This document shows, one piece after another, positions 18,322 through 25,730 of a stretch of 64,000 nt of DNA. The stretch spans positions 1 through 64,000 of the forward strand of contig NZ_CALSBS010000015.1 in NCBI RefSeq assembly GCF_943590815.1, read 5' to 3'. The translations under genes were made by a program, and so were the position numbers. The notes beneath the pieces were generated by a model. The model ran no database searches, was not told the origin of the DNA, and saw only the letters and a list, made by a program, of their open reading frames with translations. This stretch comes from Pseudocitrobacter vendiensis. Lineage in GTDB: Bacteria; Pseudomonadota; Gammaproteobacteria; Enterobacterales; Enterobacteriaceae. How positions within the stretch are numbered: the stretch's first letter is position 1; each line of letters starts with the position of its first letter.

Positions 18322-18611
18322 TTGTAAAGGGATTTTTATATGTATTTCACCAGCTCCCTCCCGTAGTGAAAATAAAGTTGGGGCTGCTCTTCAGGTATCA
18401 GTGCCGGAAAATATCCTGCCTCACTTGGTGAGCTGCTAGGCGTGGCAGACAGCGTGTCGATAAAAATGAAACATTATTTCAAAATATCGCAAGGCAACTC
18501 TTTACACACACAGCGCAGGTGCATAGAACGTGCATAGATGGTGCATAAGGCATCGTGTATACACTTCTTTGATGTTCACTCACAACACATGGTAGAAAAA
18601 TCAATGAGTTG

Positions 18612-18642
18612 CTAAGTTACACTTTCATATTGTGTAAGTTAG
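18612..18642. repeat. Inverted repeat of tyrosine-recombinase core form
   Basis: Arms CTAAGTTACAC and GTGTAAGTTAG, matching at 10 of 11 positions, around a 9-bp spacer. The right arm sequence TGTGTAAGTTAG occurs again as a lone direct repeat at 18282-18293, just before the small recombinase gene. Confidence 0.65.
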
Positions 18643-19089
18643 AGGTGAGTTCTCATACCCACCAGAAGTCCACAACGTCAGCCACCAACAATCGATATTC
18701 TCCCGTCCAGGCCGCCACTGTGCTGTAACATTTCCCACAACAATGTGAGGAGTCCCACCAATCCTTCCTCTGCTCCAACAGAAGCCCTTAGCGGCGTTAT
18801 CTCACTGACTCACCGATAATACAGCGCCCCGCTGAGAGGCTCCTACAGGCCCAGAAATGGACGGATTTTCATTGTTTTTGCGAAGAAAATTTATTTTTAC
18901 GGTTCAGGAGTGGGTGAATCGGTGATTATGTTTAGCTCCAATCTGACTGGCAGATCTGCCGAGGCCCTGTCACTACTGGCTTAGTTATGTATCCGATACT
19001 ATAACGATCACCACACTGCACAGGCGAGCCAGTGACAACAGACAGGATTTCCTATCAATTAATCGTAATTAACGGGTATTTAAACCCTA

Positions 19090-19449
19090 TTATTTCCCGC
19101 CGAAAATCCAACCGATGACAGCACTGATCACCGCTGTACGGCTTTCACCTACTGCACTTTTGAGGACGTTAATAATGGTATCACCTGAAGTCGGGGCTTT
19201 CTGAGTAAGGACGCTTACACCAAGTGGGGTTAACCTGGCAGCGTAGTCCATATCTGTAGAGGAGATTATTTGGATGTAGCCCATATCCCTTAGAGCAAAC
19301 AGGGTGTTACGCAACAGCTCACTACGCTCGTCATTCCAGCCCCAATCTGAATAGTCAAATTCCGAGTGAGACGGATAATTTGTAAACAGTTTCACTATAA
19401 TTCCAGTTGCCATCTCGTTGAAACTGTCTTTGCCTTGGATGATTTCCAT
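19090..19449 (-). CDS. Winged-helix-like protein with C-terminal hydrophobic tail
   Basis: 119 residues. The middle (SELLRNTLFALRDMGYIQII and ARLTPLGVSVLTQ) looks like a small winged-helix fold of the kind seen in phage-encoded proteins, and the end (TAVISAVIGWIFGG) could be an amphipathic or membrane helix. Not assigned to a family. It reads away from the iteron region, whose first repeat begins 31 bp before its start, so it could be controlled from there. Confidence 0.65.
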   Translation of the reverse strand: MEIIQGKDSFNEMATGIIVKLFTNYPSHSEFDYSDWGWNDERSELLRNTLFALRDMGYIQIISSTDMDYAARLTPLGVSVLTQKAPTSGDTIINVLKSAVGESRTAVISAVIGWIFGGK

Positions 19450-19479
19450 GTCGATCCCTTTTGTTCACTGATGGAAAGA

Positions 19480-19654
19480 GGTTACTCAGTTACCGCTGAA
19501 AGTTCTAGTCAGAAGTCATCGGTAATCAATACACATGAAAAGCAGTTTCATCGGTAATGGTTACAGATGAGTCATCGGTAATGGTTACTCACCAATAAGA
19601 TCAACATACATTAAGATCAATCTCTAAATAAGATCATTAAAGACTTTAAGGTCA
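19480..19654. repeat. Two families of iteron-like direct repeats (candidate origin)
   Basis: TCATCGGTAAT occurs at 19516-19526, 19548-19558 and 19572-19582, the last two continuing into GGTTAC. GGTTACTCA occurs at 19480-19488 and 19583-19591. Directly after, TAAGATCA occurs at 19596, 19612 and 19629, with the variant TAAGGTCA at 19647, spaced 16, 17 and 18 bp. Such phased short repeats are typical of initiator binding sites. Confidence 0.7.
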
Positions 19655-19944
19655 AGGGCTGGGTGAACTGGTGTTCACTAGTGTGTGTTAAGGAGTGATA
19701 CCTCTGTATCGCTACGCTCTGAATGGCTACGCCACTTTAGATATCTGTGGGTAAGAAGTTCTCTTCGATGACCTTCTAACCTTCGTTAGCACATCAGCCA
19801 TCACGCTGGCTTCTGTGACTCAGGTAACCCGACAGTCTACGCCAGAGAGCTACGCCCTCACTCTGTGTGGAAGCTGCGAACTTGTTCGCCATATGTGGAT
19901 CGGAGCACGGCGTAGAGGACTGCTTTGCATCTGTCCGGTTCACT

Positions 19945-19959
19945 CCGGGGCGGCGCGGG
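19945..19959. other. Cos-like GC-rich tract
   Basis: CCGGGGCGGCGCGGG stands out in AT-richer DNA and resembles the lambda-type cosN sequence (GGGGCGGCGACCTCGCGGG). Octamers (G/T)CTACGCC lie at 19726, 19836 and 19849, and inverted at 19909. This is a candidate packaging site only. Confidence 0.4.
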
Positions 19960-20075
19960 TTAACTAACAGACCTCCTCAACGCCTCTCTACGGCGTTTAA
20001 ACGGTGGTGGTGATACGTATGTACTGTGATGGTGACAAGTCCCCGCAGAACACGTTACAGCACGATTTGGCACTA

Positions 20076-20104
20076 TTGACAAAGATTTCGGTAATTGATA
20101 ATGT
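20076..20104 (+). promoter_or_regulatory. Sigma-70 promoter, consensus -35
   Basis: TTGACA (20076-20081), 17-bp spacer, TAATGT (20099-20104). The spacer contains TCGGTAAT, the core of the upstream TCATCGGTAAT repeat, which hints at control by the repeat-binding protein. Confidence 0.7.
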
Positions 20105-20140
20105 GATGATGAGGTATTATAAAGTTTACTAAAATAAAGC

Positions 20141-20169
20141 TTTCTATTTCAAGTGTAAACTGATATAAT
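20141..20169 (+). promoter_or_regulatory. Extended -10 promoter
   Basis: TGATATAAT (20161-20169) gives a perfect TATAAT with an upstream TG; the -35 TTTCTA is weak. It is about 140 bp before the gene at 20312. Confidence 0.6.
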
Positions 20170-20311
20170 AGATAGGTAGGGTAATGATCTTCCTACGAAT
20201 CCTCGAATAATTCTGCCGTCATCACGACATCCCTTGTCAATCTCACGGCAATACAAAATGGGTACAAAGAGACCTCCGCGAATAATTCTTTCAACAGAAA
20301 CGGAGAACCCA

Positions 20312-20758
20312 ATGAATAAACCAAAATCCCAACGTCTCGACCTGACCACTATGACAGGCGAGCAGATCGCTGATCTCATCCTGAACGGCAAATACACCAA
20401 GCCAGCTTTGTGGGCCTTCATCAGTAGAAACGGCGGCGCAGACGCTGTACACGCTAAATATCCTCAGATCGCCGTTTGTCTGCATATTCTCAAACAGGAG
20501 CGGAAGAAAGCGAAGCAAGCACGGGCTTTTAAAACCGTCCTTAAGCCGCTTAGTGAGAAATACGCCGAGGGCTACAGCCTGACTGAAATCCTGGCCCCTG
20601 TGCTCCAAGGCTATCGCTCGTTATACCGTAACAAACTAAATCTGGATTTGACACCTGAGCAGGTGATTATGCTCTTGATCGCTACTGATGGTGTGGAGCG
20701 CTTAGAATCCTATGGCTACACCTGTAAAGGTAATTTCCTAACAGCGACAGCCGCTTAA
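20312..20758 (+). CDS. Hypothetical protein, first gene of the element's rightward operon
   Basis: 148 residues from ATG 20312, chosen because GGAG lies 9 bp upstream; the frame opens earlier at 20234. The protein is basic in the middle (KQERKKAKQARAFKTVLKPLSEKYAEGYSLTEILAP) and ends with a helical part (DLTPEQVIMLLIATDGVERLESYG). The phrase LTPEQ...AA(T)..LERLGY recurs in the product of 22426-22776, so the two may share a C-terminal domain. It is not recognised further. It follows two promoters and leads the operon with the replication-type genes. Confidence 0.75.
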   Translation: MNKPKSQRLDLTTMTGEQIADLILNGKYTKPALWAFISRNGGADAVHAKYPQIAVCLHILKQERKKAKQARAFKTVLKPLSEKYAEGYSLTEILAPVLQGYRSLYRNKLNLDLTPEQVIMLLIATDGVERLESYGYTCKGNFLTATAA

Positions 20759-20782
20759 AACAGCATCAATAATTATCTGATC

Positions 20783-20803
20783 CGGTTCGCCTTCTGGGCG
20801 ACC
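20783..20803 (+). other. Intergenic hairpin
   Basis: GGT(T)CGCC and GGCGACC pair around TTCTG with one bulged T, in the 89-bp gap before the 20848 gene. No T-run follows, so it is not a terminator. Confidence 0.5.
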
Positions 20804-20847
20804 ACTGGAGAGGTTTCTTTTGTACCAAATCGAGGAGGAAGCTTGAT

Positions 20848-21039
20848 ATGAATTTGAAGATTCAACAGCACATTTACGCCGGACTTTTAGCAGAAGCAAA
20901 GCGGCGGGGAACAACTGTTCCAAACCTTGCACGTGAGGTGCTAGAAATTGCCGCTCATCTTTTCGATAACGGTGAAACTTTACCCGCCTTGGGGAATATT
21001 AATGGAGATTATAATGAGCAAAAGAGCGTCGCAAAATAA
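20848..21039 (+). CDS. Small ribbon-helix-helix-like protein
   Basis: 63 residues. MNLKIQQHIYAGLLAEAKRR followed by GTTVPNLAREVLEIAAHLFD has the strand-helix-helix rhythm of Arc/CopG repressors. GAGGAGG precedes ATG 20848. It overlaps the start of the next gene (21014), which indicates coupling. It is a plausible copy-number or operon regulator for the downstream initiator-like gene, as CopG-type proteins are on plasmids. The DNA-binding call is inferred from pattern only. Confidence 0.7.
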   Translation: MNLKIQQHIYAGLLAEAKRRGTTVPNLAREVLEIAAHLFDNGETLPALGNINGDYNEQKSVAK

Positions 21040-21760
21040 ACCAGAATTATGGATTGAGGAAGATCGCTGCCTTTTCTATGCAGAAGCAATCACAATTAAG
21101 GCTACTGGTGAATGTTTCAAAGTTGAGGATAAACTTGAGAAGATCCATACCTACATGTTGGATCAGTACAATAGTTATCGGAAAAAGGGCCAGTCATTCT
21201 ATGAAGACCAGAGGGATATCGCCACTAAATGCAAATGCTCACCAAAAACCCTTGGCAAGTGGATGAAAGTGCTTGAAGCACTTGGTTTACTCGTTATTGA
21301 TGAGAGCCAGAAAAGCCATTCATACACGGTGAAGTCAGTAGTGAGCCAAGAACACAACTTGATTTTCAGCTATCCGAAGCTGTTGAACGGAAAGCCAACA
21401 TATGACCATGAAGAGGCGCTTAAACGCCTTTATGCATCTCAGGAACGTAAGAACGTAAAAAATTATCAGTCAAAATCCGGGGAGAGCGGTAAAAATGAGC
21501 AGAAACGTGATGTGGTGGAACCTGTCGCGCCTGTTGCTGGAAAACCAGACGGCGTACCTGTTGTGGATGTTCCTGTCGATGCTGATTTATCCAGTGGTGA
21601 TGCGTTGACCGGGGAAAATGTTGTTGAGTTTCCTTGTAATGGTAGACCCAGAGAAAGTTTTAAATCTGTAGCCCCGGACGATGAAGATTTTGAAGAATAT
21701 GGGCAACCGTCAAACAAGTGGGTAGATTTTGATATGGCTACAACCTGTGACTTTTTATAA
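21014..21760 (+). CDS. Winged-helix protein, likely replication initiator or regulator
   Basis: 248 residues from ATG 21014, which has GGAGAT upstream; the same frame opens earlier at 20948 but inside the preceding gene. Residues about 60-100 (YEDQRDIATKCKCSPKTLGK and WMKVLEALGLLVID) form a helix-turn-helix typical of plasmid and phage replication initiators (DnaD/RepA-like). The C-terminal third is acidic and probably disordered (VPVVDVPVDADLSS, PDDEDFEEYG). With iteron-type repeats 1.4 kb upstream it is the best candidate for the element's initiator. No primase or helicase motif is present. Confidence 0.75.
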   Translation: MSKRASQNKPELWIEEDRCLFYAEAITIKATGECFKVEDKLEKIHTYMLDQYNSYRKKGQSFYEDQRDIATKCKCSPKTLGKWMKVLEALGLLVIDESQKSHSYTVKSVVSQEHNLIFSYPKLLNGKPTYDHEEALKRLYASQERKNVKNYQSKSGESGKNEQKRDVVEPVAPVAGKPDGVPVVDVPVDADLSSGDALTGENVVEFPCNGRPRESFKSVAPDDEDFEEYGQPSNKWVDFDMATTCDFL

Positions 21761-21771
21761 TGGAGGAATAA

Positions 21772-22245
21772 TTGTGTAATACCGCTACTGGCACTAGCCA
21801 GACTACTAACAACCAGACCCCCAACAACCAAAAATTGTTTAAGCAACGTCGCCGTGATGAATCTGTTACCCGAACAGCTAAATCCATGCTCGTGGCGGGA
21901 CACTCTCCCGGAAAAGTTGCTCTAATTCTCAGACTAGATCCTGAATACGTTGCTGAACTGGCGAAGACGTGGAACCCACGATTCCGACAAAAAGAGAAGA
22001 TGAACCAATTTGCTGTTTCCCGTCTGACCTATCAGCTTTTTACTGATGGCGCTGATTTGTCCAGCATCTGCAATCTACTGAATCTTGGTTTGTTCTCTGT
22101 TGTGACCTACTTGGCTAATGAAGGTATTCCGCGCGCTGAGGTCATGTCGCGTTTCCCGCCAGAGACTGATCCGCTGGTTCGTGAATACCAGAAAATCCTG
22201 CAACGTCACTCTCGTCGTAAGCAGAAACCGCTTCGACTGCACTGA
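21772..22245 (+). CDS. Basic helix-turn-helix-like protein (TTG start)
   Basis: 157 residues read from TTG 21772, which has GGAGG six bases upstream; no ATG lies in a better position. The N-terminus is Thr/Asn-rich and disordered. Then come a basic block (KLFKQRRRDESVTRTAKSML) and two HTH-like segments (HSPGKVALILRLDPEYVAEL and ADLSSICNLLNLGLFSVVTYL). The C-terminus is basic (HSRRKQKPLRLH). It is probably a nucleic-acid-binding partner of the upstream initiator-like protein, 11 bp away. Not assigned to a family. Confidence 0.7.
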   Translation: MCNTATGTSQTTNNQTPNNQKLFKQRRRDESVTRTAKSMLVAGHSPGKVALILRLDPEYVAELAKTWNPRFRQKEKMNQFAVSRLTYQLFTDGADLSSICNLLNLGLFSVVTYLANEGIPRAEVMSRFPPETDPLVREYQKILQRHSRRKQKPLRLH

Positions 22246-22263
22246 CACCTGCAATGAACTAAC

Positions 22264-22330
22264 ACCTGCTAGCAGGTTAACGGTAATTGCCGTTAATCGC
22301 ATTGTGATGAACTAACCCCAGCCGGGGGCT
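22264..22330 (+). repeat. Three consecutive intergenic hairpins
   Basis: ACCTGCT/AGCAGGT (22264-22277), TTAACGG/CCGTTAA with 6-nt loop (22277-22296) and CCCC/GGGG or alternatively AGCC/GGCT (22316-22330). They lie back to back in the gap between the genes at 21772 and 22426, resembling the larger hairpin run at 25471-25703. Confidence 0.65.
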
Positions 22331-22425
22331 AATGATGCTTGATTACCTTACTTATCTGCTCACCTTCTGGTTAGTGATTCGTCACGTCCTGATCGGTGGG
22401 ATTATCCTCATTTGGAGATATCATA

Positions 22426-22776
22426 ATGAAAAACATAAACGACATCCGCGCCGATATTCTCGCCGCAATCCTGGCCGCAGAAACAGACGAAGCGGAAACC
22501 CTGAATAAAAGCGCTAAAGATACACTAGCGGAAGCTGTACAGAATTACCTGACCGCTTCGACTGCAACGACCACATTAAGCACAACCAATGAGCCAGCAA
22601 AAAAAGCGGGTAAGAACATCAAGGAAAAGGGTATCGCTCTGTGTCACCAGCTTCAGGGTTATAGCGCTAATCTGCGTCCGGTCAGTCTTATGATGAAGGC
22701 AAGTCTTGATGAGCTAACACCTGAACAACTCGCCGCCCTTGAGCGTCTTGGTTATGCGATGGATCAGGAGGCGTAA
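22426..22776 (+). CDS. Small protein coupled to the tape-measure gene
   Basis: 116 residues from ATG 22426, chosen because GGAGAT lies 7 bp upstream; the frame opens at 22396. It is helical, with Thr/Ala-rich linker (TASTATTTLSTTNEPAKKAG) between two halves, ending LDELTPEQLAALERLGYAMD. The stop overlaps the start of the tape-measure-like gene by one base (TAATG). In tailed phages the gene before the tape measure makes the tail assembly chaperone, but this protein shows no clear gpG/gpT likeness and no slippery sequence. Its C-terminal phrase resembles that of the 20312 product. Confidence 0.65.
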   Translation: MKNINDIRADILAAILAAETDEAETLNKSAKDTLAEAVQNYLTASTATTTLSTTNEPAKKAGKNIKEKGIALCHQLQGYSANLRPVSLMMKASLDELTPEQLAALERLGYAMDQEA

Positions 22777-24956
22777 TGGCTAACATTATTGTTACTGAGA
22801 CCCGAAATCTTATTACATGGGAAACCGATGATAACGCATTCAGCAGAGCCAAGAAGAAGATCATCTCTCTGAAAGAAGCCCACGAGAAACCGTCTCAACG
22901 TTACGCAGCAACTGTTAAGAAGCTTCAGCGAAGTGAAGGTAAGACAGCACTTGCTGCTGCTAAGGCCCAAACTGCGAAGCTTCGCCAGGTAGAGCAATTA
23001 ACAAAACAACAGCAGAAACAAGCTCAGATTCAGGCCAAAATGCAGCGGGATGCAGTCGCCCACGCCAATAAAATGACTTCATTACAGGCTCGCCAGCTAT
23101 CACAACAGGAACAGACCGCCCTTCAGAATGCTCGTCTGGCAGCGATATCTGCGAAGGTGAGGGCAGCGAGCCAGCATAGGGCGATGACCTACAACCCCAA
23201 CATGGGCGGTCGTTTCCATGACCCCGCCCTGGTTGCCCGTCAAACCCAGGCGATGGGTAGAAGCAGTGTTATCGCCTCTGAAATCGCAGCCACCAAAAAG
23301 GCGATGGCTTTAGAAGAGAAGCGCCAGCGTGAGAAAGAGGCGGCTTTTAAACGACAAATCACCGCTCACGATACACTCCGCAGGGCAAGCTTGACGATTG
23401 CACACATTGAATCCGTATCTCTTGCGGATAAATTCAAAGCTGTGCAGGCAATCAAGGAAGCCACCAAGGGATACTCCGAACAGCGTTATACCATCGCAGA
23501 AATGCGCCATGAACTTGCTAAAGCGACTCTGGAAACTAGGCGGCAGGCACGTATTAACCGCCAGATTGTTAAAGATAAAGCGAAAGCCGAGCGAGCAGGG
23601 CGTATCAATGCTCAACGTCTGACGCGTGAACGTAGCGAGCGTGGTTATGGTGGTCTCGCCGCTGCTGGCGCTATCGGTGGCGCAACATTAATCGGCTCAA
23701 TGGGTATCAATAAAGCCGGGGCTGTTTTACAGGGGAGTTTAGAGCGCTCACGCGATGTTAAAAAGCTCCAGCAGTACGGGATCAGTAATCTTGAGTTTGC
23801 CGCACTCCAGGATCTATCCATGAGCCGTGTCGGGTACTCACTAAGTGCTGAAAAATTAAGCGATCTAAACAAAGATACACTCGAAAAGTCCGGTGAATTG
23901 CTCAATACCGGTTCTTTCAAACGAAACAATAAAACAGGACAGTTGAATTTCAGCGGTGGTGGTGAGTTCGCAGATATCATCAACAATGTGCTGACCTCCA
24001 CCAACGGCAACCAGAAGGTAGCCCAGAAGGTGATTGGTGAACTGCAAAAATTGAACTTTCCAACTTTTATTCTATATCTCAAACAGTTGCAGAAAACTTT
24101 CGGTTGGACGGATAACCAGGTGAGACATCTTGGTGAGGCCGTGAACGACGGATCAGTCTTCCTGAACATCCTCGACCAGAACGGGCAGAATGTTATTGAC
24201 CGAATGAAGAAACTCTCTTCTGAAGGCTGGGCCTTATCGGACTCGCAGCAGGCGCAATTAGATAAACTCTCCGCACTCTCTACGGAATATTCGAGAGTTC
24301 AAACCAGCCTGGCTGATCACTTTTCCGCTTCTTTTGTTCAGGGGCTTGGTGAATATGGTCAGAATACTGAGAACCTCAGCAAAGGTATGGCGGGGCTAGT
24401 CCCGATCACGGATGAATTAGGTAAAAGCTTGGGTGAGATGGCCTCAGCCGTCCTGAAAATTACCTCCTGGTTCGGGTCTGTCAATCCAGACAACAAGCAC
24501 GAGCAGCTTAACGAATCTGGCTGGTACTACGATGACAGCGCCGTAGGTTGGTTCGTCAACAAACTGAAGTCAGCCGCTGCAACGTTTACCGGGGCTAACA
24601 CTATTCCGGGAGTGCAGGGAATGCCTTCAGACTCGTACGGAAGCGGGACAGCCATAAGTGCAGCAGCAAAATCCCTGAACATTGGCACTCGTGGTGCTTA
24701 TCAGCAGCCGATTAATCAGATGCCTGGTTTCAATCTGCCGACCTACCAGATGCCTCAACCAACATTCCAGGTTCCAACTCTGGAGAATATGACCCAGCGC
24801 CAGCAATACAGTGTTAATGTTCATGGTGAAGCCGCTATCAAGCTTTCACCAATAGACATCAACGTGAATGATGGTGCGGTTACTGGCCTAGTTGATGCAC
24901 GTATCAGGGATAGTGAACTCAATAATCAGAACATGATTCTGGGGATGGCTCAGTGA
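22776..24956 (+). CDS. Tape-measure-like protein
   Basis: 726 residues. Residues about 30-290 are a long charged Ala/Gln/Lys coiled coil (for example KQQQKQAQIQAKMQRDAVAH). A Gly/Ala-rich hydrophobic stretch follows at about 290-315 (LAAAGAIGGATLIGSMGI), then a helical region with NTENLSKGMAGLVPITDELG and SLGEMASAVLKITSWFG. The C-terminal domain (QQYSVNVHGEAAIKLSPIDI) has the style of siphophage tape-measure ends. If it works as a ruler at about 1.5 angstrom per residue, tail length would be near 110 nm. No other tail gene is present, so it would have to replace a helper's ruler. A capsid-scaffold or ejection role is the alternative. Confidence 0.75.
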   Translation: MANIIVTETRNLITWETDDNAFSRAKKKIISLKEAHEKPSQRYAATVKKLQRSEGKTALAAAKAQTAKLRQVEQLTKQQQKQAQIQAKMQRDAVAHANKMTSLQARQLSQQEQTALQNARLAAISAKVRAASQHRAMTYNPNMGGRFHDPALVARQTQAMGRSSVIASEIAATKKAMALEEKRQREKEAAFKRQITAHDTLRRASLTIAHIESVSLADKFKAVQAIKEATKGYSEQRYTIAEMRHELAKATLETRRQARINRQIVKDKAKAERAGRINAQRLTRERSERGYGGLAAAGAIGGATLIGSMGINKAGAVLQGSLERSRDVKKLQQYGISNLEFAALQDLSMSRVGYSLSAEKLSDLNKDTLEKSGELLNTGSFKRNNKTGQLNFSGGGEFADIINNVLTSTNGNQKVAQKVIGELQKLNFPTFILYLKQLQKTFGWTDNQVRHLGEAVNDGSVFLNILDQNGQNVIDRMKKLSSEGWALSDSQQAQLDKLSALSTEYSRVQTSLADHFSASFVQGLGEYGQNTENLSKGMAGLVPITDELGKSLGEMASAVLKITSWFGSVNPDNKHEQLNESGWYYDDSAVGWFVNKLKSAAATFTGANTIPGVQGMPSDSYGSGTAISAAAKSLNIGTRGAYQQPINQMPGFNLPTYQMPQPTFQVPTLENMTQRQQYSVNVHGEAAIKLSPIDINVNDGAVTGLVDARIRDSELNNQNMILGMAQ

Positions 24957-24961
24957 CAATT

Positions 24962-24988
24962 TAGAGGCGGCGAATCTGTCGCCTTTTA
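24962..24988 (+). terminator. Terminator after the tape-measure-like gene
   Basis: GGCGA/TCGCC stem with ATCTG loop followed by TTTTATT, 12 bp after the stop. It separates the replication/tape-measure operon from the capsid leader. Confidence 0.75.
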
Positions 24989-25020
24989 TTCAAGAAATCA
25001 ATACGTCACCGTGAAATTTG

Positions 25021-25049
25021 TTGCGAATGATTATCATTTGTGGTAAAAT
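25021..25049 (+). promoter_or_regulatory. Strong extended -10 promoter with a Fur-like dyad in the spacer
   Basis: TTGCGA (25021-25026), 17-bp spacer, TGG-TAAAAT (-10 at 25044-25049 with extended TG). The dyad AATGATTATCATT (25026-25038) agrees at 12 of 13 positions with the core of the Fur box (AATGATAATCATT). It drives the capsid leader. Confidence 0.7.
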
Positions 25050-25470
25050 AATAACGTGATGTGATTATGTGCAAATAGCTGATTGCAGTTATGGTATGTG
25101 CGTACTACTGCCATTGTCGCTTCCCAACTCCTTAAGGATACAAAGTGGGCTTGTGGATAGCCCCTTTTCTTTTGCTGCTTCTCCACCTCTCAAGGGGAAG
25201 GCGATGTCAGGTCGCAGGCAGCAAAATAAAAGTACACCTCGACTAGATCGGGATGCCATTAAATCCGGCGCTCTCCTCGCCGGTCATCTTGTCACGATGG
25301 AAACTGACAACAGGTGTGCAATGTTTTGGGTTCCTACTCCTTACCCATTGGACGGCGTTGCACACCTCCCATCTCTCCACTCAGAAATTTCATCTCACCG
25401 ATGATCCACCAACCGGGCAGGGATATTCCTGTTCCGGGGTCTTTTCTGTCTGGAACACGAAGTGAAAAAC

Positions 25471-25703
25471 ATCGCTTCGCGATTAGCAATCAAGATTGCT
25501 AACCCGTAAACGGGTGAAAGAAGGCCGCACAGTGCGGCCTCTTTTACGCCTGTAACAAATTCCGGCATATCTGCCGAATAACAATACCTGCCTGTATAGC
25601 AGGTGACTAAACAAGGCCGCTTGGCGGTGAACCTTCAGCACCGGAGGTGTTTGCCTGTAGCAAAGGGCATCGCCCCGTAAACCATAGGTTCATCACTTTG
25701 TGA
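25471..25703 (+). repeat. Run of about twelve small hairpins
   Basis: Stems in order: 25471-25483 ATCGC/GCGAT; 25483-25502 TTAGCAATC/GATTGCTAA; 25502-25515 ACCCGT/ACGGGT; 25522-25540 AGGCCGCAC/GTGCGGCCT (then CTTTTA); 25563-25576 CGGCA/TGCCG; 25586-25604 ACCTGC/GCAGGT; 25617-25627 CCGC/GCGG; 25639-25649 CACC/GGTG; 25650-25664 TTTGC/GCAAA; 25665-25675 GGGC/GCCC; 25680-25690 AACC/GGTT; 25693-25703 TCAC/GTGA. Loops are 1-7 nt and many neighbours touch. Confidence 0.75.
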
Positions 25704-25730
25704 CCGAATAACTGATGGAGATACAAAAAC

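Larger units (their letters stand above)
18260..19089. other. Non-coding region with recombinase-type sites
   Basis: 830 bases without a believable gene. It holds the promoter and dyad of the small recombinase (18282-18325), an inverted repeat of recombinase-core form (18612-18642) and otherwise unassigned sequence. Confidence 0.6.
19450..20311. other. Non-coding control and probable origin region
   Basis: 862 bases without a convincing gene. It contains iteron-like repeats (19480-19654), CTACGCC octamers and a cos-like GC tract (19726-19959), and two plus-strand promoters (20076-20104 and 20141-20169) for the genes downstream. Confidence 0.7.
24957..25730. other. Long non-coding leader of the capsid operon
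   Basis: 774 bases with no convincing gene; the open frames at 25069-25502 overlap each other in different frames without ribosome binding sites. It holds a terminator, a strong promoter (25021-25049), and then about 670 bases of probable untranslated RNA that ends in a dense run of hairpins (25471-25703) just before the decoration gene. Confidence 0.75.

Noticed and set aside
25069..25502. Three overlapping plus-strand frames in the capsid leader
   Set aside because: They overlap in different frames, lack ribosome binding sites and run into the hairpin array; coding is not supported.
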